Assembly: GCF_004916895.1 (NCBI RefSeq)
Contig: NZ_SNTZ01000004.1
Coordinates: 62,001-126,000, forward strand
Reading direction: 5' to 3'
Length of the DNA: 64,000 nucleotides
Source of the DNA: Flagellimonas alvinocaridis
Lineage (GTDB): Bacteria > Bacteroidota > Bacteroidia > Flavobacteriales > Flavobacteriaceae
Under the pieces are notes generated by a model. That model had not been told where the DNA came from. It saw only the letters and a program-made list of their open reading frames with translations, and searched no databases. This document shows, in pieces, positions 35,799 to 43,849 of this stretch (positions are counted from its first letter, which is position 1; each line of letters starts with the position of its first letter). The position numbers and the translations under genes were made by a program.

Positions 35799-37244
35799 GT
35801 GAAGACGCATATCATCTACTGGGCCATTGGCCTACTTATGATCAACACCCTTAGTGGACAGGTTAAAATTGGCGACAACCCACAAAGTATACACCCTGCC
35901 TCAATACTAGAATTGGAAAGCAATACAGGTGCCCTTGTGATCAGCAGGGTAACCACTGCCGAAATGAACAATATTATTCCTTTGGATGGGGCCATGGTCT
36001 ATAACATTGAAGAAGATTGCCTACATTATTACAACGGAACAGAATGGGTTAATTTGTGTGAAGACAATAGGATTACCTTTAGCACACTGGCCCTATTCAA
36101 TCCTACGTCAAGGGACAGTACCGTAGTCATCACATCCGAGGATACCCCAGATGGCATCAACTACAATTTTGAGGTAAACAAAATCACCAGTGAAAATATT
36201 GCCAACAATACCGTGTTAAGGGAGGACCTTTCATTTGGAATCATTGGCCAACAACAACTACAGGATGGTGCAGTGACCAATCCCAAGTTGGACAAGGCCA
36301 ACATTCCCTTAAGTGGATTTGGCATTCCTACTGCAGATGTAAGCATGGGCAATGCTGCACGAATCACCAATTTGGTAAATCCGACAGCTCCGCAGGATGC
36401 TGCTACCATGAGCTATGTAGATGCACGTGCGGATGACGACATTACAGGGGTAATCTTTACGCCCGCCACCAATCAACTTACCGTAAACGAAGGGACAACA
36501 ACTTTTTCTGCCGACCTTTCCGCTTTGGAGGAAAGTGCAGATATAGCCACCAATACCGCCAACATAACTGCCAACACAACCGCAATTAATGATCATATTG
36601 CAGATGATCTTGATTTGGACATTACTAACGAAATCCAGAACATAGAGGAAGTGCTTGCTGATGGAAACAATGCCAACGGAGCAGTAATCACCGGACTTGG
36701 AACACCCACGGTGGCCACTGACGCAGCGACCAAGGCTTATGTGGACACGGAGATCACGAACAACGCGGCCGACGGGACCGAAACATCGGTAAACGGCGCG
36801 GGAATCAATGTTGTGACCGGGGACGGTTCAACCGGAAACCCATATGTCGTCACCGGAACCGAAGCCCAAGACCTCGCTGACGTCATCGCAATCGACCCAA
36901 GTGCAGGGAACAGCAGGATCACAAACGTACTCGACCCAACAGACCCGCAGGATGCAGCAACGATGAGTTATGTAGATACTTTTGCCGAAGAAATCGCACT
37001 TTCAGCTCAAGTCCCAACTGGAACTGGGGTAGCTGGTGCATACACTATAAATAATGCAGCTATTGCTGCAAATTCCATTATACAATTAACTGTAGAACAA
37101 AACACCGTAGGAAATCCAGTAATGATTCAACTTACCAATCAAGTTGCCGGGTCTTTTTCAGTACAGATATATGAGTTTATTGCTCCTGGGTTTGTGCCTA
37201 CAGCTGCAAATGCAAATTGGCAATACATAGTTGTAAATCCATAG
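35799..37244 (+). CDS. Exported repeat protein with tail-fibre-like DAATxxYVD repeats
   Basis: A 481-residue protein with a signal peptide (MKTHIIYWAIGLLMINTLSGQ) starting at GTG 35799; GTG at 35763 is also in frame but overlaps a promoter element. The N-terminal part (GDNPQSIHPASILELESNTG, then MVYNIEEDCLHYYNGTEWV) is a module I recall from Bacteroidota surface proteins. Then come repeats like DPQDAATMSYVD and TDAATKAYVD, which resemble phage tail-fibre or trimeric-fibre repeats, joined by coiled-coil-prone Thr/Ala/Asn stretches (IATNTANITANTTAIND). The region 36720-36960 is clearly more GC-rich than the rest. It ends 1 base before the T9SS-type gene. Confidence 0.78.
   Translation: MKTHIIYWAIGLLMINTLSGQVKIGDNPQSIHPASILELESNTGALVISRVTTAEMNNIIPLDGAMVYNIEEDCLHYYNGTEWVNLCEDNRITFSTLALFNPTSRDSTVVITSEDTPDGINYNFEVNKITSENIANNTVLREDLSFGIIGQQQLQDGAVTNPKLDKANIPLSGFGIPTADVSMGNAARITNLVNPTAPQDAATMSYVDARADDDITGVIFTPATNQLTVNEGTTTFSADLSALEESADIATNTANITANTTAINDHIADDLDLDITNEIQNIEEVLADGNNANGAVITGLGTPTVATDAATKAYVDTEITNNAADGTETSVNGAGINVVTGDGSTGNPYVVTGTEAQDLADVIAIDPSAGNSRITNVLDPTDPQDAATMSYVDTFAEEIALSAQVPTGTGVAGAYTINNAAIAANSIIQLTVEQNTVGNPVMIQLTNQVAGSFSVQIYEFIAPGFVPTAANANWQYIVVNP
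36381..36424 (+). repeat. Intragenic direct repeat, copy 1 (encodes P-x-x-PQDAATMSYVD)
   Basis: A 44-base segment that matches 36936-36979 at 36 of 44 positions. It encodes the fibre-like repeat motif of the exported protein. Confidence 0.85.
36936..36979 (+). repeat. Intragenic direct repeat, copy 2 (encodes P-x-x-PQDAATMSYVD)
   Basis: The partner of 36381-36424 (36 of 44 bases identical). It lies at the end of the GC-rich island within the gene. Confidence 0.85.
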
Positions 37245-37245
37245 C

Positions 37246-38421
37246 ATGAAACCCATCCACTACATACCCCTATTCCTTATGGCCTGCTTCGCCCAAGCAC
37301 AGACTGCCTTGTACAACAGTGGCAACCTACGTGTACATGCCAGAGGGGGCGATATGGGTTTGGGACTACATACCAATATCATCAACGATGGTACCCTTGA
37401 TCATAATCAAGGTCTTGTAGGCTTTTATGGCAATGGTGTGATACAGGTTATGGGAAGTATTCCCCTTCGGCTTTGGGACACCGAGTTTATGGTCGCCAAT
37501 AATGCCCTTTTGCAGAACACTGTACTAGTAGAGAACAATGTCAATTTTTTGGAGGGGAACGTTCAGACCCAAAAAAGTGATCAGACCATCTTTCTCAACT
37601 TTACGGACAATGGCTTTTTTACAGGGGAGAGCAACGCTTCCAAGGTAACCGGCTTTGCCGCAGCGAGCAATAGAAGCCTTTTTTCGTTTCCGGTAGGTGA
37701 CCAAAACCAATTGCGTCCCTTGATTTTGGAATCGGAAACCAATACTCCTTTTGCCATTTGTGCCTACTTTTTTGAAAACCCTTCCAATCCATTCTCTATT
37801 TCGCAAAGCTTTAATGTCAATGAAAAGGTCAGGGATATAGGAACGGTTTCGAATCAGGAGTTTTGGTTCATTCAAAGTGATGTGCCTGCCAGGGTAACCA
37901 TCAGCTGGAACCCGAGAAGCGGTCTTGGACTTATTCCGAATGCCACTCTAGAATCTATAATCGTGGTAGGATGGAGTAAAGCATCCAACCAGTGGGTACC
38001 CATAGGAAATTCAGCCATCAGTGGCGATGTTGCCAACGGCTTTGTGGTATCCGAGACCTTTGTACCCAATGAATATGAAGTCATAACTTTTGGCACCATC
38101 CCCTTGCCTACAGACACTTTTGCTGTGGATTACCCTACTTTAGGCAATTATTTTCTTAGTCCAAATGCAGATGGGGTGAATGATGTATTGGTGATAGACG
38201 GAATGGAGGAATCTCCCAACAACAGCTTGCTCATCTTTAACCGTTTTGGCCAAAAAGTGTATGAAAAAATCAACTATGTTGATGAGTTTTACGGCATGTC
38301 CAACACCGGAAGTCTGATCATGAGCCAAGATATTGGTCTTCCCGAGGGCGTTTATTACTATCTGGTTACCTTGGATGACCTTCAGTTGGAGTATACCGGT
38401 TTTCTATTTTTAGACCGTTGA
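37246..38421 (+). CDS. Exported protein with C-terminal gliding-motility-associated (T9SS type B) sorting domain
   Basis: A 391-residue protein with a signal peptide (LFLMACFAQAQ) and a C-terminal CHU_C-type domain (about residues 300-391), marked by YFLSPNADGVNDVLVIDG, SLLIFNRFGQKVYEK and a final GVYYYLVTLDD plus TGFLFLDR. This domain directs export and surface attachment by the type IX secretion system. The N-terminal 280 residues have no known domain but contain beta-rich segments (VRDIGTVSNQEFWFIQS). The gene starts 1 base after the repeat protein, so the two are co-expressed and likely act together at the cell surface. Confidence 0.85.
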   Translation: MKPIHYIPLFLMACFAQAQTALYNSGNLRVHARGGDMGLGLHTNIINDGTLDHNQGLVGFYGNGVIQVMGSIPLRLWDTEFMVANNALLQNTVLVENNVNFLEGNVQTQKSDQTIFLNFTDNGFFTGESNASKVTGFAAASNRSLFSFPVGDQNQLRPLILESETNTPFAICAYFFENPSNPFSISQSFNVNEKVRDIGTVSNQEFWFIQSDVPARVTISWNPRSGLGLIPNATLESIIVVGWSKASNQWVPIGNSAISGDVANGFVVSETFVPNEYEVITFGTIPLPTDTFAVDYPTLGNYFLSPNADGVNDVLVIDGMEESPNNSLLIFNRFGQKVYEKINYVDEFYGMSNTGSLIMSQDIGLPEGVYYYLVTLDDLQLEYTGFLFLDR

Positions 38422-38495
38422 TTTTTCCCATTTCTGGTACAAGACCATTTCGCAGGACTCAAAATACTTCTTAAATTGGCACGAAAATCGTTTCC

Positions 38496-39230
38496 ATGAA
38501 AAGAAGGACCTTCGTTAAAACAGCATCTGTTTCAAGTTTGGCCTGTGCATTACCTCCTGTTTTCCCCAACCTTTCCCTTTCCGATTACTCCATTGAGGAA
38601 TTGATGGGCAAGGCCAATATAGAACTCTATGGCGAAGGCATCAACCTGAGAAAAGAAGCTTGTGATTCCTTTCTGGAAATGAAAAAAGCCGCTTTTACAG
38701 ATGGTTTCGACATAAAAATGGTTTCCAGTTTTAGGGATTTTTATCGGCAAGAAGGCATTTGGGAACGCAAATACCTGCGTTTTACTGAGGACGATGGAAT
38801 GGATTCCCTTGATGCCATTGATAAAATCATTGAATACTCCACCATACCGGGTACCAGCAGGCACCACTGGGGAACCGATATAGACATCATCGATGGCTAT
38901 CCCAAAGTCACCGGCGACGTGCTTGTCCCCGAAAAATTTGAAAGTGGAGGTCCTTTTGAAGGTTTTAAATTGTGGATGGATGAAAATTCGGAGAAATTTG
39001 GGTTCTATCTGGTCTACACCAACGAACCCAAGAGAAGAGGTTTTAAATATGAACCTTGGCATTACAGCTATGCCCCACTATCCATCCCTATGCTCACCGC
39101 ATACCGAAAGCTGAATATCTTAAAAATGCTCCAGAAAGAGGAATTTTTGGGCAGCGAACACTTCACTACCGGATTTGTAAGAAGCTATATCCAAGACAAT
39201 ATTTTGGACATCAATCCCAAATTATTGTAG
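38496..39230 (+). CDS. M15 family D-alanyl-D-alanine carboxypeptidase (VanY-like) with Tat-type signal
   Basis: A 244-residue protein with a twin-arginine-like N terminus (MKRRTFVKTASVSSLACALP). The VanY domain has SSFRDFYRQEG, the zinc ligands in SRHHWGTDIDII (His and Asp) and the third His in EPWHYSYAPL. It should trim D-Ala from peptidoglycan stem peptides in the periplasm. The RR signal suggests Tat export, while a TatA-like gene lies at 30725; the signal is also compatible with Sec. It follows the surface-protein gene after 74 bases. Confidence 0.92.
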   Translation: MKRRTFVKTASVSSLACALPPVFPNLSLSDYSIEELMGKANIELYGEGINLRKEACDSFLEMKKAAFTDGFDIKMVSSFRDFYRQEGIWERKYLRFTEDDGMDSLDAIDKIIEYSTIPGTSRHHWGTDIDIIDGYPKVTGDVLVPEKFESGGPFEGFKLWMDENSEKFGFYLVYTNEPKRRGFKYEPWHYSYAPLSIPMLTAYRKLNILKMLQKEEFLGSEHFTTGFVRSYIQDNILDINPKLL

Positions 39231-39271
39231 TTCTTTTTTTTGTATCTTAATTCCCCTAGAACACTAACACC

Positions 39272-40036
39272 ATGAGAAGAGGAAGTTGGAGGGTCCGTAT
39301 CTTGATTGGACTGGCCATTGTGGCTTTTGCCTTTGTCCGTCGCTGTAGCAATCAAGAAGAAAACCCATATACCGGAAGGGTCCAGAACATAGATATGACT
39401 GCCGAACAAGAAATTGCCATTGGCCTTCAAAGTGCTCCTGAAATGGCCCAGCAGCATGGTGGTCTTTATCCTGATGAACGAATGCAAAGCCTAGTTGATG
39501 CCGTAGGCAACAAATTGGTAAAAAGTAGCATTGCACGGGAAACCCCATATCAATATAATTTTCATTTATTGGCCGATGACCGGACCATTAATGCATTTGC
39601 CTTGCCCGGAGGACAGATTTTTATCACCTATGCGCTGTTTTCCCAGCTTAACGAAGCACAATTGGCAGGAGTTTTGGGACATGAGATTGGCCACGTTATC
39701 GGGAGACATTCCGCTGAACGTATTGCCGAGAGCAGTTTTTGGCAAACCTTGGCAACAGGAGCTTCCGTGGGTGGTGACATGGGAAGTTTGGTTAGTGGCA
39801 TTGGTCAGAACACCTTGCTCAAAAATGGACGCGGCGATGAACTGGAAAGTGATGAACTGGGTGTGTTGTTTATGATTCAATCCGGTTATGACCCCTACGA
39901 GATGATCAAGGTAATGGAAATCCTGAAAGCCGCTGCCGGTCCCAACCGTGTGCCCGAATTTCAAAGTACGCATCCAGACCCTGAGAACCGCATCGACAAA
40001 ATAAAAGAGGCCATTCAAAAATATTCAGGTCGATAG
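39272..40036 (+). CDS. M48 family metallopeptidase
   Basis: A 254-residue zinc protease with one N-terminal membrane segment (about residues 9-22) and the M48 signature HEIGHVIGRHSAER near residue 137, with the downstream Glu ligand in DELESDELGVLFM. The sequence around ADDRTINAFALPGGQIFIT is typical of the BepA/LoiP/Oma1-like group of periplasmic M48 proteases that handle outer membrane proteins. It is probably membrane-anchored with the catalytic domain in the periplasm. It stands alone, separate from M15 by 41 bases. Confidence 0.93.
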   Translation: MRRGSWRVRILIGLAIVAFAFVRRCSNQEENPYTGRVQNIDMTAEQEIAIGLQSAPEMAQQHGGLYPDERMQSLVDAVGNKLVKSSIARETPYQYNFHLLADDRTINAFALPGGQIFITYALFSQLNEAQLAGVLGHEIGHVIGRHSAERIAESSFWQTLATGASVGGDMGSLVSGIGQNTLLKNGRGDELESDELGVLFMIQSGYDPYEMIKVMEILKAAAGPNRVPEFQSTHPDPENRIDKIKEAIQKYSGR

Positions 40037-40082
40037 ATTCTGTACGTTCATCGAGAATAAAATGGCATTCATCAGATTTGTG

Positions 40083-40090
40083 TACCTTTG
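40083..40090 (+). promoter_or_regulatory. -7 element TACCTTTG upstream of a 55-residue protein
   Basis: An exact TAnnTTTG match 59 bases before the ATG at 40150. Confidence 0.4.
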
Positions 40091-40149
40091 GGTTAACCCA
40101 AATCAAACCAACGTTCTTTTCTTATTTGTGCCCATAAAAGAGAGAACAC

Positions 40150-40317
40150 ATGGGAACACTATTACATTTTAAACACCTCTATCAAGAGGCTTTCGACGAG
40201 TGCAAACCAAGCTTTGTGGTACTTTTTCTAAAGGGGTACTCCATTTTTTGTGGTATAATGCTGTTTATGGCTTTGTACGCATTTTTGTACAGGGCATTTA
40301 CTGGCTTTGATTTCTAG
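40150..40317 (+). CDS. Small single-helix membrane protein (55 residues, DUF6747-like)
   Basis: ATG at 40150 to TAG at 40317 gives a 55-residue protein. After a short soluble N terminus (MGTLLHFKHLYQEAFDECK) comes a long hydrophobic, aromatic-rich stretch (about residues 22-48) and a short tail ending TGFDF. It has a promoter element upstream and a strong terminator after it, so it is a free-standing gene. I think it matches a small flavobacterial family of unknown role (DUF6747), but this is from memory. Confidence 0.7.
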   Translation: MGTLLHFKHLYQEAFDECKPSFVVLFLKGYSIFCGIMLFMALYAFLYRAFTGFDF

Positions 40318-40365
40318 GCCAGAGATATACTCTTTTACAGGAACACACATATAGGTAAATGAGCC

Positions 40366-40397
40366 AAAAAGGCCCATCCGATTGGATGGGCCTTTTT
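40366..40397 (+). terminator. Bidirectional rho-independent terminator
   Basis: A perfect 9-bp stem (GGCCCATCC at 40371-40379, GGATGGGCC at 40384-40392) with a GATT loop, five A residues before it and five T after it. It serves both the 55-residue gene and the convergent ankyrin gene. Confidence 0.93.
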
Positions 40398-40418
40398 ATT
40401 GGATGAATAAACTCCTTT

Positions 40419-40805
40419 CTATTTTTTCATAGCAGTTTCCAAAATGGCAAGTGCCTCATCGGCATTGGACATCTCGGCATATTTCTTAGCCGTATAACCG
40501 CGGTCAGAACGTGCTTTTACATTGGCACCATTATCAATGAGCAATTGTAAAATCTGGGTTTGGTTGTAACGGGCAGCAAAATGCAAAGGGGTCATCCCCA
40601 AAGATTTTTGATTGACATCTTCGCCCAATTGAATCATTTTTGTAACCGTTTCAACATCACCTTGCATAATGGCTTTGCAAAATATGCTAGGTTCAGCTGT
40701 GATCATGGTTGCATCCAGAGTTAAATCTGATGAAGTTTCAGCGGCGGAAACGCCCGTTGTGGCCAGCATGCAAACCGCTGCTAGCGATAGGATTGTTTTT
40801 TTCAT
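40419..40805 (-). CDS. Exported ankyrin-repeat protein
   Basis: A 128-residue protein with a signal peptide (MKKTILSLAAVCMLATTGVSAAE) and two to three ankyrin repeats (about residues 45-120), for example GMTPLHFAARYNQTQILQLL and NGANVKARSDRGYTAKKYAEM. The open frame extends to 40868, but ATG at 40805 starts the signal peptide. It is likely periplasmic and mediates a protein contact. In flavobacteria such small ankyrin proteins are often near catalase genes; that is not the case here. It ends at a shared terminator. Confidence 0.87.
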   Translation of the reverse strand: MKKTILSLAAVCMLATTGVSAAETSSDLTLDATMITAEPSIFCKAIMQGDVETVTKMIQLGEDVNQKSLGMTPLHFAARYNQTQILQLLIDNGANVKARSDRGYTAKKYAEMSNADEALAILETAMKK

Positions 40806-41015
40806 GATGAATCGTTTTTGATTAATGACTAATAAACTTATATAAAAGTAGACTACCGAGTTGGGCAAGTGTTACAGCATTAACAGTTAAATAACTTAAT
40901 TTTAACAGGTCTTCATTTTTGAGGTGGAATAATTATCAAATCCTAAACCAGAAAACTACCTGAAAACTAGCGCATCAAAGCAAATCACTTTATTTTTGGG
41001 GTACAATTTTGCAGT

Positions 41016-42533
41016 ATGGACAAAAAGGTAATTCTTATGATTTTGGATGGTTGGGGCAAATCTCCCGACCCAAAGGTTTCGGCCATAGCACAAGCCAACA
41101 CTCCCTTCATTGACTCGTTATATACCCAATATCCCAATGCCAATTTGCTCACGGATGGCATGAACGTAGGACTCCCCGAAGGACAAATGGGCAACAGTGA
41201 GGTCGGGCACATGAATTTAGGTGCAGGACGCATTGTATACCAAGATTTGGCAAAGATCAACAAGGCAGTCAAAGAGGATACATTAAAGGAGGAAAAAGTG
41301 CTTCAGGAAGCCTTTTCCTATGCAAAATCCAAGAACAAATCCGTTCATTTTCTAGGCCTGCTAAGCGATGGTGGCGTTCACAGCCACATAGACCATCTTA
41401 AAGCCCTGATAAAGGCCGCTCAGGAAAATGGTGTTGAAAAATCGTATGTCCATGCCTTTACCGATGGTCGGGATGTTGACCCTAAAAGTGGCAAAGGGTT
41501 TTTAATTGATTTGGATCGTTTCTGTTCCGACAAGAACACCAAATTGGCCACAGTGGTGGGCCGATACTACGCCATGGACCGTGATAAACGTTGGGAACGG
41601 GTAAAACTGGCCTATGATGTCATGGTAAATTCCCAAGGCGAAAAAGTGCAGGATATTGGCAGGGCCATGCAAGAAAGTTATGACGAAGGGGTTACCGATG
41701 AATTCATTAAACCTTTGGCAATGACCAATGCCAATGGTGAGCCTTTGGGCCAAATCGCCGAGGGTGATGTGATCATCTTCTTCAATTTTAGGACCGATCG
41801 TGGTCGAGAGCTTACCCAAGCCTTGAGCCAACAGGATTTCCATGAGCAGAACATGCACAAAATGGACCTATATTATGTTACCATGACCAATTATGATGAT
41901 TCGTTCAAAGGTATCAAGGTGGTCTATGACAAAGAAAATATAAAAGACACACTAGGGGAAGTACTCGCCCGAAATGGCAAAAAACAGATTCGCATTGCGG
42001 AAACGGAAAAATACCCCCACGTGACCTTTTTCTTTAATGGAGGAAGAGAGGAACCATTTGAAGGGGAGCAACGTCTCCTTTGCCCATCGCCCAAAGTGGC
42101 CACTTACGACCTTCAACCTGAGATGAGTGCCTACGAAATCCGGGATGCCATTATTCCCGAACTTCAAAAAGGAGAGACCGATTTTGTGTGTCTCAATTTT
42201 GCCAATCCGGATATGGTGGGCCATACCGGGGTTATGTCCGCCGCCATCAAAGCTTGCGAAACCGTGGATGAATGCGCCAAAGCCGTGGTTACGGCAGGGC
42301 TTGAAAATGGATACTCAACCATCGTCATTGCCGACCACGGCAACTGCGACACCATGGTCAATCCGGACGGAAGCCCAAACACAGCCCATACTACCAATCC
42401 CGTACCCTTGATTCTTGTGGATACCGATATCAAGCAAATCAAAGATGGTGTTTTGGGTGATATTGCCCCGACCATCTTAAAGATGATAGGCATTCCGCAA
42501 CCCGAGTTAATGACACAAAAACCATTGGTCTAG
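41016..42533 (+). CDS. gpmI: 2,3-bisphosphoglycerate-independent phosphoglycerate mutase
   Basis: GpmI interconverts 3- and 2-phosphoglycerate in glycolysis with two Mn2+ ions. The 505-residue protein has the N-terminal metal site MILDGWGKS, the phosphoserine nucleophile in MGNSEVGHMNLGAGR, the HAFTDGRDVDP loop, NFRTDR, and the C-terminal metal ligands in NFANPDMVGHTG and IADHGNCD. Length is normal. It lies 45 bases before map on the same strand, and map has its own -7 element. Confidence 0.97.
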   Translation: MDKKVILMILDGWGKSPDPKVSAIAQANTPFIDSLYTQYPNANLLTDGMNVGLPEGQMGNSEVGHMNLGAGRIVYQDLAKINKAVKEDTLKEEKVLQEAFSYAKSKNKSVHFLGLLSDGGVHSHIDHLKALIKAAQENGVEKSYVHAFTDGRDVDPKSGKGFLIDLDRFCSDKNTKLATVVGRYYAMDRDKRWERVKLAYDVMVNSQGEKVQDIGRAMQESYDEGVTDEFIKPLAMTNANGEPLGQIAEGDVIIFFNFRTDRGRELTQALSQQDFHEQNMHKMDLYYVTMTNYDDSFKGIKVVYDKENIKDTLGEVLARNGKKQIRIAETEKYPHVTFFFNGGREEPFEGEQRLLCPSPKVATYDLQPEMSAYEIRDAIIPELQKGETDFVCLNFANPDMVGHTGVMSAAIKACETVDECAKAVVTAGLENGYSTIVIADHGNCDTMVNPDGSPNTAHTTNPVPLILVDTDIKQIKDGVLGDIAPTILKMIGIPQPELMTQKPLV

Positions 42534-42565
42534 TTCAGAATTTCTTAAAATCCATAGATTCAGTT

Positions 42566-42573
42566 TATCTTTG
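42566..42573 (+). promoter_or_regulatory. -7 element TATCTTTG directly upstream of map
   Basis: An exact TAnnTTTG match that ends only 5 bases before the map ATG at 42579. Transcription starting at the usual distance would give a leaderless or nearly leaderless mRNA. Confidence 0.5.
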
Positions 42574-42578
42574 CCCCT

Positions 42579-43397
42579 ATGATTCACGTAAAGACAGCAG
42601 AGGAAATTGAATTGATGCGCGAAAGTGCCTTGGTCGTTTCTAGGACCTTGGGCATGTTGGCCAAGGAAATAAAACCAGGGGCCAATCCCCTACAATTGGA
42701 TAAAATGGCCGAGGAGTATATCCGGGAGCAAGGTGCAGAACCTGGCTTTTTAGGGATGTACGACTTTCCCAATACACTTAACTGGAGCCCAAATAGCCAA
42801 GTGGTCCATGGCATTCCCAATAACGAACCTCTTAAAGAAGGTGACGTTATTTCGGTTGATTGTGGTGCTCTGAAGAATGGATTTTATGGCGACCATGCCT
42901 ACACTTTTGAAGTGGGTGAAGTTGCCGAAGAAACCAAAAAATTGCTCCAAATCACCAAGCAATCCCTTTATGTTGGCATTCGGGAATTCAAAGAAGGTAA
43001 TCGCGTAGGTGATGTGGGATACGCCATTCAAAAATATTGTGAAGACCACGGATATGGTGTGGTCCGTGAGTTGGTAGGCCATGGATTGGGTAAGGATTTG
43101 CACGAAGACCCCCAAATGCCCAATTATGGAAAACGGGGACGTGGCAAAAAATTTGTGAACGGCATGGTCGTTGCCATAGAGCCCATGATCAACATGGGAA
43201 CACGGAGAATTAAACAGTTGAACGACGGTTGGACCATCTTGACTGCCGATGGCAAGCCCAGTGCCCACTTTGAGCATGATGTAGCCCTGATTGATGGAAA
43301 ACCCGAACTGTTGTCCACATTCCAATATATTTATGACGCATTGGGAATCTCCAGCGACGAAGAGGAAGAATTCCGGGCCAAGAAATTAGTATTATAA
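42579..43397 (+). CDS. map: Type I methionyl aminopeptidase
   Basis: Map removes the initiator methionine from new proteins. The 272-residue enzyme has the family's five metal ligands: Asp in SVDCGALKNGFYGDHAYTF (two Asp), His in LVGHGLGKDLHEDP, Glu in VVAIEPMINMG and Glu or Asp in SAHFEHDVALI. The length (272) is near the usual 250-265. The gene follows gpmI and precedes the GxxExxY cassette; the left inverted repeat starts 18 bases after the map stop. Confidence 0.97.
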   Translation: MIHVKTAEEIELMRESALVVSRTLGMLAKEIKPGANPLQLDKMAEEYIREQGAEPGFLGMYDFPNTLNWSPNSQVVHGIPNNEPLKEGDVISVDCGALKNGFYGDHAYTFEVGEVAEETKKLLQITKQSLYVGIREFKEGNRVGDVGYAIQKYCEDHGYGVVRELVGHGLGKDLHEDPQMPNYGKRGRGKKFVNGMVVAIEPMINMGTRRIKQLNDGWTILTADGKPSAHFEHDVALIDGKPELLSTFQYIYDALGISSDEEEEFRAKKLVL

Positions 43398-43414
43398 AAT
43401 ACTTTATCTTGCTC

Positions 43415-43433
43415 GACACGAATTTCACTAATT
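43415..43433. repeat. Left inverted repeat flanking the GxxExxY gene
   Basis: A 19-base segment (GACACGAATTTCACTAATT) that matches the reverse complement of 43831-43849 at 16 of 19 positions. It lies between map and the GxxExxY gene. Confidence 0.75.
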
Positions 43434-43443
43434 GCTCAAATAA

Positions 43444-43818
43444 ATGTCCCAAATCATTTATAAGAATGAGTCCTACTTTGTAATCGGTTTATGCATGGAT
43501 GTCCACAATGAACTAGGCAAAGGATTCAGTGAGGCAGTCTATAGTGACGCTCTGGAAATTGAGTTAAAATCCAACGGTGTTCCTTTTAAAAAAGAGGTTA
43601 AATTCGATATCATCTACAAAGGAAAGAAGTTAAAACATCACTATTTTGCTGATTTCATTGTAGACGACAAAATAATCCTAGAACTAAAAGCAGTAGAAAA
43701 AATCAGTAGCAGCCATGTAAAACAAACTTTAAATTACTTGGCCGCATCCAAATTAAAACTGGGAATAATTGTAAATTTTGGCGAAGATCAACTTACCTAT
43801 AAGAGAGTTTTGCTTTAG
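43444..43818 (+). CDS. GxxExxY protein (PDDEXK_3 nuclease-like family)
   Basis: A 124-residue protein with the family-defining GFSEAVY (G-x2-E-x2-Y) near residue 22 and the nuclease-like core DDKIILELKA (D...E-x-K), which belongs to the PDDEXK_3/TIGR04256 family. Members are small, often in several copies per Bacteroidota genome, and have no settled function; a nuclease-type fold is predicted. The gene is bounded by inverted repeats and has no promoter element that I can see. It is inserted between map and a methyltransferase, which suggests a mobile or recently acquired cassette. Confidence 0.9.
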   Translation: MSQIIYKNESYFVIGLCMDVHNELGKGFSEAVYSDALEIELKSNGVPFKKEVKFDIIYKGKKLKHHYFADFIVDDKIILELKAVEKISSSHVKQTLNYLAASKLKLGIIVNFGEDQLTYKRVLL

Positions 43819-43830
43819 CTCATTTGTGAA

Positions 43831-43849
43831 AATTCGTATAATTCGTGTC
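43831..43849. repeat. Right inverted repeat flanking the GxxExxY gene
   Basis: A 19-base segment (AATTCGTATAATTCGTGTC), reverse-complement partner of 43415-43433 (16 of 19 positions). Its end contains the GTG start codon of the next gene. No target duplication is visible outside the repeats. Confidence 0.75.

Noticed and set aside
35799..37244. Frameshift or phage gene fragment
   Set aside because: The frame is intact from a signal peptide to the stop, and no other phage gene is near.
43398..43443. Target-site duplication around the GxxExxY cassette
   Set aside because: The bases outside the two repeats (TGCTC and CAAAC) do not match.
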